This document shows positions 1 through 5,822 of a DNA stretch of 5,822 bases, in pieces. The notes below the pieces were generated by a model. The model searched no databases. It saw nothing but the letters and a program-made list of their open reading frames with translations, and was not told where the DNA came from. The stretch spans positions 1 to 5,822 of the forward strand of contig USBM01000146.1 of the NCBI GenBank assembly GCA_900552885.1, given 5' to 3'. Within the stretch, counting starts at the first letter, position 1. Each line of letters opens with the position of its first letter. The translations under genes and the position numbers were made by a program. Origin of the DNA: an uncultured Clostridium sp. Its GTDB lineage: Bacteria; Bacillota; Clostridia; Lachnospirales; Lachnospiraceae.

Positions 1-820
1 GGCTGGTTTATCAAGCTCTGCAGCATTTGAATCTATTATTGGTACAATTATTGATGGATTATACAATGATATGAAGATCGATATGGTAACGATCGTTAAA
101 GTAGGTCAATATGCTGAAAACGTATACTTTGGAAAACCATGTGGATTGATGGATCAATGTGCATGTGCTGTTGGTGGGCTTATTTCAATTGACTTTAAAG
201 ATACTTCAAATCCAATTGTAAATAGTGTGAATGTTGATTTCTCAAAATATGATCACAGTTTATGCATTGTAGATACAAAGGGAAGTCATGCCGATTTAAC
301 AGATGCCTATGGTGCAGTACCACAAGAAATGAAAGAGGTAGCTCACTATTTTGGTAAGGAAGTTCTTCGTGAAGCGGATGAAAATGAGTTCTATGCAAAT
401 ATCGCAAACTTAAGAACGGCTTTAAATAATGATCGCGCCATCTTAAGAGCCATCCATTTCTTTAATGAAAATAGACGTGTTAATACAATCGTAGAAAGAT
501 TGAACAAGGATGATTTTGAAGGATTCAAGACATTGATTCAAGAATCAGGTAATTCAAGCTACAAGTTCCTTCAAAACGTATATGCAGACTTTGACTATAA
601 GAACCAGGCTGTATCTTTAGGTTTAGCTATGTCTGAAATGATTTTAAAAGATCATGGCGTATGTCGTGTTCATGGTGGAGGTTTTGCCGGAACGATTCAG
701 GCCTTTGTTGAAAATAGCTATGTAGAAACATATAAAGAAGAAATTGAAAAAGTATTTGGAAAGGGAAGTTGCCATATCTTAAAAGTCAGAAAATTAGGTG
801 GCTGCAAGGTTATTGACTAA
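1..820 (+). CDS. galK: Galactokinase, 5'-truncated by window edge
   Basis: Galactokinase (GHMP kinase family) phosphorylates galactose to galactose-1-phosphate with ATP in the cytoplasm, the entry step of the Leloir pathway. The reading frame is open from base 2, so the gene enters from the left edge; 272 residues are visible and roughly 115-160 N-terminal residues, including the substrate-binding start of the family, lie outside. The first visible residues, AGLSSSAAFE, are the ATP-binding GHMP motif 2. The CGLMDQ segment (fragment residues 47-52) carries the expected catalytic Asp at residue 51. Near the C-terminus RVHGGGFAGTIQAF is GHMP motif 3, with Ala where many galactokinases have Gly (GGGFGG). 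The ATG at 71 is internal, because the upstream codons encode motif 2. The stop overlaps the galE start by one base (TAATG), so the two are probably translationally coupled. Codon use is AT-rich and like galE. A different GHMP kinase is unlikely given the MDQ segment and the galE neighbour. Confidence 0.93.
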   Translation, partial: AGLSSSAAFESIIGTIIDGLYNDMKIDMVTIVKVGQYAENVYFGKPCGLMDQCACAVGGLISIDFKDTSNPIVNSVNVDFSKYDHSLCIVDTKGSHADLTDAYGAVPQEMKEVAHYFGKEVLREADENEFYANIANLRTALNNDRAILRAIHFFNENRRVNTIVERLNKDDFEGFKTLIQESGNSSYKFLQNVYADFDYKNQAVSLGLAMSEMILKDHGVCRVHGGGFAGTIQAFVENSYVETYKEEIEKVFGKGSCHILKVRKLGGCKVID

Positions 821-1821
821 TGAATATTTTAGTAACAGGTGGAACCGGATATATTGGTAGTCATATTTGTGTTGAATTGTTAGAAAGTGGTTATGACGTT
901 GTCGTGATCGATGATTTCTCAAATTCAAAACCAGATGTATTGGATTCAATCTATAAGATTACAGGAAAACATGTTAAGTTTTATGAATTTAATGTGTTAG
1001 ATGAAGAAAAGACGGAAGCTGTATTTAAGGAAAATAAATTGGATGCGGTCATTCATTGTGCGGCTTTTAAAGCGGTTGGTGAAAGTGTTCAAAAACCAAT
1101 TGAGTATTATACAAATAACTTGATGACTACTTTAGTGGTTGCCAAGATGATGAAAAAGTATCATGTACCTAGTATTGTGTTTAGTTCAAGTGCTACTGTT
1201 TATGGAGATCCTGAAGTGGTTCCTTTAACAGAGGATTGTAAGCTAGGTGAAACAACCAATCCATATGGAGCTACAAAGGCAATGATGGAAAGAATTTTAA
1301 CGGATGTGCAATTCGCAAATCCAGAAATGAGTGTAACTTTACTTCGTTATTTCAATCCAATTGGAGCGCATGAGTCGGGTTTGATTGGAGAAAATCCAAA
1401 GGGAATTCCAAATAACTTGATGCCATATATTATGAAGGTTGCGACTGGAGAACTTCCAGAACTTGGTGTATTTGGCAATGATTATGATACGCCAGATGGA
1501 ACGGGTGTTCGTGACTATATTCATGTGGTTGACTTGGCTAAAGGACATGTACTAGCGATTGAAAAATACAATACGCCGGGTGTTCATATTTGTAACTTGG
1601 GAACAGGAAAAGGGTATAGTGTATTAGACATTGTACATGCTTTTGAAAGAGTAAATGGAATCAAGATTCCTTATGTCATCAAACCTAGACGTGCAGGAGA
1701 TATTGCGACTTGCTACGCAGATCCTACAAGAGCAAAGGTTCAGCTTGGTTGGGTAGCTGAAAAGAATTTAGATGATATGTGTAGAGATACATGGAATTTT
1801 GCGAAGAAACAATTATTGTAG
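820..1821 (+). CDS. galE: UDP-glucose 4-epimerase
   Basis: GalE is an NAD-dependent short-chain dehydrogenase/reductase that interconverts UDP-galactose and UDP-glucose in the cytoplasm. The 333 residues compare with 338 in E. coli GalE. The N-terminal Rossmann motif TGGTGYIG (residues 6-13) binds NAD. The catalytic set is complete and falls at E. coli numbering: Ser124 in FSSSATVYG (121-129), and Tyr149 and Lys153 in NPYGATK. RYFNPIGAHESG (176-187) and the GTGVRDYIHVVDLA stretch (227-240) are typical substrate-domain segments, and RRAGD (290-294) precedes the residue that gates substrate size. That gate residue is Cys298, where E. coli has Tyr299 and human GALE has Cys307, so UDP-GlcNAc/UDP-GalNAc may also be substrates. 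The start overlaps the galK stop; only a weak AAGG (806-809) lies 10 bases upstream, consistent with coupling. Pro codons are almost all CCA/CCT (16 of 17 by hand count), unlike the his genes downstream. No galT is present between galE and the next gene. Confidence 0.96.
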   Translation: MNILVTGGTGYIGSHICVELLESGYDVVVIDDFSNSKPDVLDSIYKITGKHVKFYEFNVLDEEKTEAVFKENKLDAVIHCAAFKAVGESVQKPIEYYTNNLMTTLVVAKMMKKYHVPSIVFSSSATVYGDPEVVPLTEDCKLGETTNPYGATKAMMERILTDVQFANPEMSVTLLRYFNPIGAHESGLIGENPKGIPNNLMPYIMKVATGELPELGVFGNDYDTPDGTGVRDYIHVVDLAKGHVLAIEKYNTPGVHICNLGTGKGYSVLDIVHAFERVNGIKIPYVIKPRRAGDIATCYADPTRAKVQLGWVAEKNLDDMCRDTWNFAKKQLL

Positions 1822-1833
1822 AATGAGGTATTT

Positions 1834-2919
1834 ATGGCAAAGATTATTTTAACGGGAGATCGTCCCACAGGAAAATTACATATTGGACATTATGTTGGAT
1901 CATTGAGAAATCGTGTCCTTTTACAAAATTCTGGGGAGTTCGATGAAATTTATATTATGATTGCGGATGCGCAGGCTTTGACAGATAACTTTGACAATCC
2001 GGATAAGGTTCGTGAAAATATTTTAGAGGTTGCCTTAGATTATTTGGCTTGTGGTATTGATCCTAGTAAGACAACGATTTTTATTCAGTCTGAAATTAGT
2101 CAATTAACTGAATTGACATTCTATTATATGAACTTGGTTTCTGTAAGTCGTCTTCAAAGAAATCCAACGGTGAAGTCTGAGATCAAGATGCGTAACTTTG
2201 AGGCCAGTATCCCGGTGGGATTCTTTACATATCCGATCAGTCAGGCGGCAGACATCACGGCATTCCAGGCGACAACCGTGCCGGCAGGAGAGGATCAGAT
2301 GCCGATGCTTGAGCAGACAAAGGAGATTGTACATAAGTTTAATACTGTATATGGCGAAGCACTGACAGAACCAAACATTCTGCTTCCGGAAAATGAAGCA
2401 TGTCTCCGTCTTCCGGGAATTGACGGTAAAGCGAAGATGAGTAAGTCACTCGGTAACTGCATTTATCTTGCAGAGGAAGCGGATGAGATAAAGAAGAAGG
2501 TTATGAGTATGTATACAGACCCGGATCATATCAAGATCACAGATCCCGGTAAGTTAGAGGGGAATACTGTCTTTACTTATTTGGATGCATTCTCAAAACC
2601 GGAACAATTTGAACGGTATCTGCCGGAATATGCGAATTTACAGGAATTAAAGGATCACTATACAAGAGGTGGACTTGGTGATGTGAAGGTGAAGAAGTTC
2701 CTTAATGATGTAATGCAAGAGGAATTAGAACCGATTCGTAACCGTCGTCATGAATATGAGAAGGATATTGCTTATGTATATGACATCTTAAAGAAGGGCA
2801 GCGAAGAGGCTGAGAAGGTTGCTGCCGAGACTTTAGCAGCAGTGAAAGATGCAATGAAGATCAATTATTTTGAGGATAGTGAACTGATTGCAAAGCATAT
2901 TGCCAAATACCAGAAATAG
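1834..2919 (+). CDS. trpS: Tryptophanyl-tRNA synthetase, compositionally mosaic
   Basis: Class Ic aminoacyl-tRNA synthetase that charges tRNA-Trp with tryptophan. The class I HIGH signature is HIGH itself (residues 16-19, in GKLHIGHYVGS) and the second signature is KMSKS (201-205). The AGEDQ segment (151-155) and the C-terminal helical region complete a 361-residue enzyme, a little longer than the ~330 of Geobacillus TrpRS. From memory the N-terminus (LTGDRPTGKLHIGHYVGSL), YYMNLVS and RNPTVK segments match the streptococcal-type TrpRS group rather than the Bacillus type. The start has GAGG (1825-1828) five bases upstream, and the gene lies 12 bases after galE. The gene changes composition sharply near codons 105-116: all 11 Ile codons before codon 110 are ATT, whereas after codon 114 eight are ATC, eight ATT and one ATA; 10 of the last 12 Pro codons are CCG. 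The frame is intact across the change. Function is secure; whether this exact chimeric gene exists in one organism is not. Confidence 0.93.
   Translation: MAKIILTGDRPTGKLHIGHYVGSLRNRVLLQNSGEFDEIYIMIADAQALTDNFDNPDKVRENILEVALDYLACGIDPSKTTIFIQSEISQLTELTFYYMNLVSVSRLQRNPTVKSEIKMRNFEASIPVGFFTYPISQAADITAFQATTVPAGEDQMPMLEQTKEIVHKFNTVYGEALTEPNILLPENEACLRLPGIDGKAKMSKSLGNCIYLAEEADEIKKKVMSMYTDPDHIKITDPGKLEGNTVFTYLDAFSKPEQFERYLPEYANLQELKDHYTRGGLGDVKVKKFLNDVMQEELEPIRNRRHEYEKDIAYVYDILKKGSEEAEKVAAETLAAVKDAMKINYFEDSELIAKHIAKYQK
2140..2185. other. Composition and codon-usage breakpoint inside trpS
   Basis: GC content by hand count is 58/180 for 1981-2160 and 91/180 for 2161-2340. The last AT-style codons are roughly those at 2146-2170 (CTT CAA AGA AAT CCA), and the first GC-style run begins at TCT GAG ATC (2176-2184). 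The amino-acid segment here, RNPTVKSEIK, is strongly conserved in this TrpRS group, so two unrelated genomes could share enough DNA identity for recombination or for an assembler to join them. The exact base cannot be fixed from sequence alone. Confidence 0.75.
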
Positions 2920-2954
2920 ACGAGAGAACCATACAGAAGAAGGAGATTAAAGAG

Positions 2955-4214
2955 ATGGAAAAGTTATTACACACTCCGGAAGGAGTAAGGGATATCTATG
3001 ATAATGAATGCAAGAAGAAACGGAAGGTACTTTCTAAGATGCATCATGTCTTATCTCTTTATAGCTATAATGATATCGAGACCCCAACCTTTGAATTCTT
3101 TGATATATTTAATCAGGATAAGGGTTCTGCGGCATCCAATGAGATGTATAAGTTTTTTGATCGCGATAATAACACATTAGTACTGCGCCCGGATATTACA
3201 CCGAGTATTGCCAGATGTGTTGCCAAGTATTATAACGAAGAGGATCTTCCAATCCGCTTGTGTTATCAGGGAGATACTTTTCTGAATACACATAATCATC
3301 AAGGTAAGTCGCATCAGATCACACAGCTTGGTGCAGAGCTGATCAATGATGATTCATCTGCGGCAGATGCAGGAGTGATTGCAACGGTGATTGACTGTTT
3401 CTTAGCAGCAGGGCTTACTGAGTTTCAGATTGAGATTGGCGAAGTGGAATTCTTTAAGGGTATCTTAGAGGAAGCGAATCTTTCGAAAGAGACAGCGGAA
3501 GAGATTCGGCAATGTATCCACAACCGCAATTTCTTTGCATTGGAATCACTGGTAAAATCGTTAGACTTACCGGACGCTGTTAAAAATGTATTGTTAAGCT
3601 TTGATCAGTTATTTGGCGGCTGCGAGATGTTAGAGCGTGCCAGAACATTGGTGAGTAATGCGACATCTTTAGAAGCGATCAACCGTTTGGAAAAGGTATA
3701 TACCGCATTGTCCTATTCAGGATACGAGCAGTATATCAGTTTTGATTTCTCGCTGCTTAGCAGATATGAGTATTATACAGGTATCATGTTCCGCGGGTAT
3801 ACATACGGAACCGGTGATGCAGTTGTTAAAGGTGGACGATATAACAACCTTTTGAAGCAGTATGGCAAGGATGCCCCGGCAATCGGATTTGCATTTTATA
3901 TTGAAGACTTGATGAAAGCAATTACCAGACAGAAGATTGATGTTACAATTGATAATTCTGACAGCATTATTCTGTATGATATCGAACATCAGAAATATGC
4001 CATTCATTTTGCCAATCAGTTGCGTAAGACAAACCATAAGGTGGAACTGATCCGGAAGTCGAAGAAGAAAGAAGTCAATGCCTATGCTGAATATGGCAAG
4101 AAGAATCATTTTTCGGGTATGTTTTATCTGACTTCGGACAAGACTGTGAATGTATATGATTTTGTTACGGAAGAGATTGGCAGCGCTTTGATCGAAGATA
4201 TAGAATTATGCTAA
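2955..4214 (+). CDS. hisZ: ATP phosphoribosyltransferase regulatory subunit HisZ
   Basis: HisZ is a catalytically dead paralogue of histidyl-tRNA synthetase that pairs with short-form HisG, being needed for its activity and its feedback inhibition by histidine. The N-terminus HTPEGVRDIYDNE (residues 6-18) and LRPDITPS (77-84, the class II motif 2 region) show the HisRS-like fold, as do TQLGAELI (123-130), YYTG (273-276) and GGRYNNLL (293-300). Against a true HisRS, the RGLDYY catalytic segment reads SRYEYY (269-274), with Ser at the place of the catalytic Arg, and LRPD replaces the usual LRPE. The gene directly precedes hisG. At 419 residues it is longer than Lactococcus (about 328) or Bacillus (about 391) HisZ. 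Residues ~335-405 look like a retained HisRS-type anticodon-binding domain. The start has a strong AAGGAG (2940-2945) nine bases upstream and is 35 bases after trpS. Codon use (CCG, GAG, ATC) matches hisG and hisD. The ATG at 2998 in another frame is spurious. Confidence 0.94.
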   Translation: MEKLLHTPEGVRDIYDNECKKKRKVLSKMHHVLSLYSYNDIETPTFEFFDIFNQDKGSAASNEMYKFFDRDNNTLVLRPDITPSIARCVAKYYNEEDLPIRLCYQGDTFLNTHNHQGKSHQITQLGAELINDDSSAADAGVIATVIDCFLAAGLTEFQIEIGEVEFFKGILEEANLSKETAEEIRQCIHNRNFFALESLVKSLDLPDAVKNVLLSFDQLFGGCEMLERARTLVSNATSLEAINRLEKVYTALSYSGYEQYISFDFSLLSRYEYYTGIMFRGYTYGTGDAVVKGGRYNNLLKQYGKDAPAIGFAFYIEDLMKAITRQKIDVTIDNSDSIILYDIEHQKYAIHFANQLRKTNHKVELIRKSKKKEVNAYAEYGKKNHFSGMFYLTSDKTVNVYDFVTEEIGSALIEDIELC

Positions 4215-4235
4215 CGATTCATTAGAATCAGAAAT

Positions 4236-4240
4236 GAGGA
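4236..4240 (+). promoter_or_regulatory. Ribosome binding site that decides the hisG start
   Basis: GAGGA sits five bases before the ATG at 4246. Three in-frame ATGs occur, at 4234, 4240 and 4246. The first has only GAATCAGAA before it, and the second directly abuts the GAGG. The third is correctly spaced and gives an N-terminus (MRYITFALAKGRL) that matches where short-form HisG proteins usually begin. Confidence 0.7.
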
Positions 4241-4245
4241 TGGAC

Positions 4246-4893
4246 ATGAGATATATTACATTTGCATTAGCAAAAGGGCGTCTTGCAAAGAAGACGTTAG
4301 GTTATCTGGAACAGATAGGAATTACTTGTGAAGAAATGAAAGATCCGGACACACGGAAACTGATCTTTACTAATGAAGAATTGAAACTGCGTTTCTTCTT
4401 AGCGAAAGCAGGAGATGTTCCAACATATGTTGAATATGGGGCAGCAGATATTGGTGTTGTGGGGAAGGACACGATCTTGGAGGAAGAAAGGGACAACATC
4501 TACGAAGTATTGGATCTTGGATTTGGTAAATGCAGAATGTGTGTCTGTGGACCGGCTTCTGCTAAAGAGATCTTACAGAAGAATGAGATTATCCGGGTTG
4601 CCAGTAAGTATCCGAATATTGCAAAGAATTATTTTCAGTCAAAAAAGAATCAAACGATTGAGATCATTAAGTTAAATGGTTCTGTGGAATTAGCACCGAT
4701 CGTGGATCTTTCTGATGTGATCGTAGATATTGTAGAGACGGGAACCACGCTTCGTGAGAATGGTCTGGAGGTGTTGGAAGAGGTATGTCCGTTATCCTGT
4801 CGTATGGTAGTGAATAAGGTTAGTCTTAAGATGGAACAACAGCGAATCCTTAAGATTGTAAATGATCTGAAAAAATTAATATATGAACAATAA
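4246..4893 (+). CDS. hisG: ATP phosphoribosyltransferase catalytic subunit, short form
   Basis: HisG condenses ATP with PRPP to give phosphoribosyl-ATP, the first committed and histidine-inhibited step of histidine synthesis. Starting at 4246 the protein has 215 residues, the length of the short HisG class that lacks the C-terminal regulatory domain and depends on HisZ, whose gene is immediately upstream. Visible landmarks are FALAKGRL (residues 5-12), YGAADIGVVGKDTI (64-77) and the PRPP-binding signature around DIVETGTTLRENG (161-173). The family signature normally has a Gly six residues after its Glu (E148 here); this protein has Asp154 (codon GAT at 4705-4707). Since one base would change Gly to Asp, this may be a lineage trait, a strain variant or a sequence error. 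The gene could also be read from 4234 (219 residues), but the ribosome binding site favours 4246. Eighteen bases separate it from hisD, so the his genes are very likely one transcript. Confidence 0.95.
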   Translation: MRYITFALAKGRLAKKTLGYLEQIGITCEEMKDPDTRKLIFTNEELKLRFFLAKAGDVPTYVEYGAADIGVVGKDTILEEERDNIYEVLDLGFGKCRMCVCGPASAKEILQKNEIIRVASKYPNIAKNYFQSKKNQTIEIIKLNGSVELAPIVDLSDVIVDIVETGTTLRENGLEVLEEVCPLSCRMVVNKVSLKMEQQRILKIVNDLKKLIYEQ

Positions 4894-4911
4894 TGAAAGA
4901 AGGATGAGAAC

Positions 4912-5822
4912 ATGCGAATTGTAGAGCTGAATAACGAAACTAAGAAGAATCTCTTAAATGATCTGTTGAAAAGAAGTCCGAATAATTATACAGAATATTC
5001 AGACACCGTTCAGGCGATTGTAGATGATGTCAGAGAGCATGGGGATGCGGCATTATTTTCTTACACGAAGAAGTTTGATAAGGCAGACATTACCAAAGAC
5101 AATGTGCTTGTAACCAAAGAAGAAATTGAAGAGGCTTATACACAGGTAGATGCCCATTTGGTGGAGGTTATTCGGAAGGCGCTTGTGAACATCCGTACCT
5201 ATCATGAAAAACAGAAGCAATATAGCTGGTTTGATTCCGCAGAGAATGGAACTATGTTAGGACAGAAGGTGACACCTCTTCATTCTGTTGGTGTGTATGT
5301 TCCGGGTGGCAAGGCAGTGTATCCGTCTTCTGTATTAATGAATATTGTACCGGCAAAGGTGGCAGGAGTACCGAATGTGATCATGACAACACCTTGTAAT
5401 GCAGAAGGTAAAGTATATCCTACAACATTAGTGGCAGCCAATGAGGCTGGCGTGGACGCTATTTACAAAGCAGGTGGTGCACAGGCAATTGCATCGTTAG
5501 CATTTGGTACGGAATCCATTCCAAAGGTCGATAAGATCGTTGGTCCTGGTAACATTTTTGTTGCACTTGCCAAGCGTGCGGTATATGGCTATGTCAGTAT
5601 TGATTCGATTGCAGGTCCTTCTGAGATCTTAGTGCTTGCCGATGAGTCTGCGAACCCAAGATATGTTGCTGCTGATCTGTTATCACAGGCAGAGCACGAT
5701 GAATTGGCATCGGCGATTCTGGTAACAACCTCGGAAGAATTAGCAAAGAAGGTTAGTATTGAAGTAGATCAGTTTGTAGCAAACTTAAGCCGGAAAGAGA
5801 TTATTCAGAAATCTTTAGATAA
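4912..5822 (+). CDS. hisD: Histidinol dehydrogenase, 3'-truncated by window edge
   Basis: HisD is a zinc enzyme that oxidises histidinol to histidine through histidinal using two NAD, the last two steps of the pathway. The frame is open from the ATG at 4912 to the right edge without a stop, giving 303 full codons of an expected ~430. The family signature IDSIAGPSE (residues 230-238), with VGPGN (210-214) just before it, and VGVYVPGGKAVYPSSVLMN (126-144) are unmistakable. The zinc-binding Gln259 and His262 (in SQAEHD) fall at exactly the E. coli positions. The later catalytic and metal residues (E. coli Glu326, His327, Asp360, His419) lie outside the window, so completeness cannot be judged. 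AGGA (4901-4904) is seven bases upstream of the start and hisG ends 18 bases before, which places it in the hisZ-hisG-hisD operon. Codon use matches hisZ and hisG. There is no internal stop or frameshift in the visible part. Confidence 0.96.
   Translation, partial: MRIVELNNETKKNLLNDLLKRSPNNYTEYSDTVQAIVDDVREHGDAALFSYTKKFDKADITKDNVLVTKEEIEEAYTQVDAHLVEVIRKALVNIRTYHEKQKQYSWFDSAENGTMLGQKVTPLHSVGVYVPGGKAVYPSSVLMNIVPAKVAGVPNVIMTTPCNAEGKVYPTTLVAANEAGVDAIYKAGGAQAIASLAFGTESIPKVDKIVGPGNIFVALAKRAVYGYVSIDSIAGPSEILVLADESANPRYVAADLLSQAEHDELASAILVTTSEELAKKVSIEVDQFVANLSRKEIIQKSLD

Noticed and set aside
195..407. Reverse-strand open frame within galK (and similar ones at 1339-1548, 2104-2334, 3717-4109, 4302-4499, 4650-4913)
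   Set aside because: These overlap well-supported genes, show no recognisable motifs or start signals, and have compositions expected of antisense shadows.
2140..2185. Frameshift or fusion of two gene fragments at the trpS breakpoint
   Set aside because: The frame is continuous and the protein is collinear with TrpRS across the join, so it is a compositional mosaic and not a frameshift or domain fusion.
2920..2954. T-box or other leader controlling the his operon upstream of hisZ
   Set aside because: Only 35 bases separate trpS and hisZ; a T-box needs far more, and only a Shine-Dalgarno site is seen.
2998..3180. Short forward frame inside hisZ, and another at 4415-4675 inside hisG
   Set aside because: Both are out-of-frame shadows of confidently identified genes with no ribosome binding site of note.
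2955..4214. Annotating this gene as hisS (histidyl-tRNA synthetase)
   Set aside because: The catalytic RGLDYY segment is lost (SRYEYY), LRPE is LRPD, and it precedes a short-form hisG, all as expected for HisZ.
4216..4229. Inverted repeat GATTC-ATTA-GAATC between hisZ and hisG as a terminator or operator
   Set aside because: The stem is only five mostly AT pairs, there is no T tract after it, and it sits within an evidently continuous operon.
1..5822. A previously undescribed defence, mobile or biosynthetic system
   Set aside because: All six genes belong to well-known central metabolism or translation families and no unexplained space remains between them.

Overview
The window holds six same-strand genes packed almost end to end. 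They are the 3' part of a galactokinase gene (galK), a complete UDP-glucose 4-epimerase gene (galE), a complete tryptophanyl-tRNA synthetase gene (trpS), complete hisZ and hisG (the two subunits of a short-form ATP phosphoribosyltransferase), and the 5' part of hisD (histidinol dehydrogenase). Intergenic gaps are 0 to 35 bases. There is no stretch without a gene longer than that, and I see no RNA gene, mobile element, CRISPR array, T-box leader or convincing terminator.

The proteins, the Shine-Dalgarno sites and the low GC all point to an anaerobic, probably gut-type, Bacillota. The two ends do not look like the same genome. The left part (galK, galE and the first ~110 codons of trpS) is AT-rich, uses ATT for Ile, CCA/CCT for Pro and often GAA/CAA; it would fit an Erysipelotrichales-like genome. 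The right part (the rest of trpS, hisZ, hisG, hisD) uses CCG, ATC, GAG and CAG much more and resembles Lachnospiraceae. These taxon guesses are inference from style, not from a search.

The switch is sharp and lies inside trpS at about 2140-2185, over the codons for a conserved RNPTVK-type segment. By hand count GC is 58/180 (32%) in 1981-2160 and 91/180 (51%) in 2161-2340. The frame stays open and both halves are good TrpRS sequence. The join is therefore either a real homologous-recombination mosaic or, at least as likely if this is a metagenomic contig, an assembly chimera at a conserved stretch. This is the main observation in the window, and any claim of linkage between the gal and his genes depends on it.

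By function, GalK phosphorylates galactose and GalE interconverts UDP-galactose and UDP-glucose (Leloir pathway); galT is not in the window. TrpS charges tRNA-Trp. HisG with its regulatory partner HisZ makes the first committed step of histidine synthesis, and HisD the last two oxidations. The hisZ-hisG-hisD order and tight spacing indicate the start of a histidine biosynthesis operon that continues past the right edge. I found no undescribed system; the other findings are residue-level points about substrate range, inhibitor sensitivity and domain composition.
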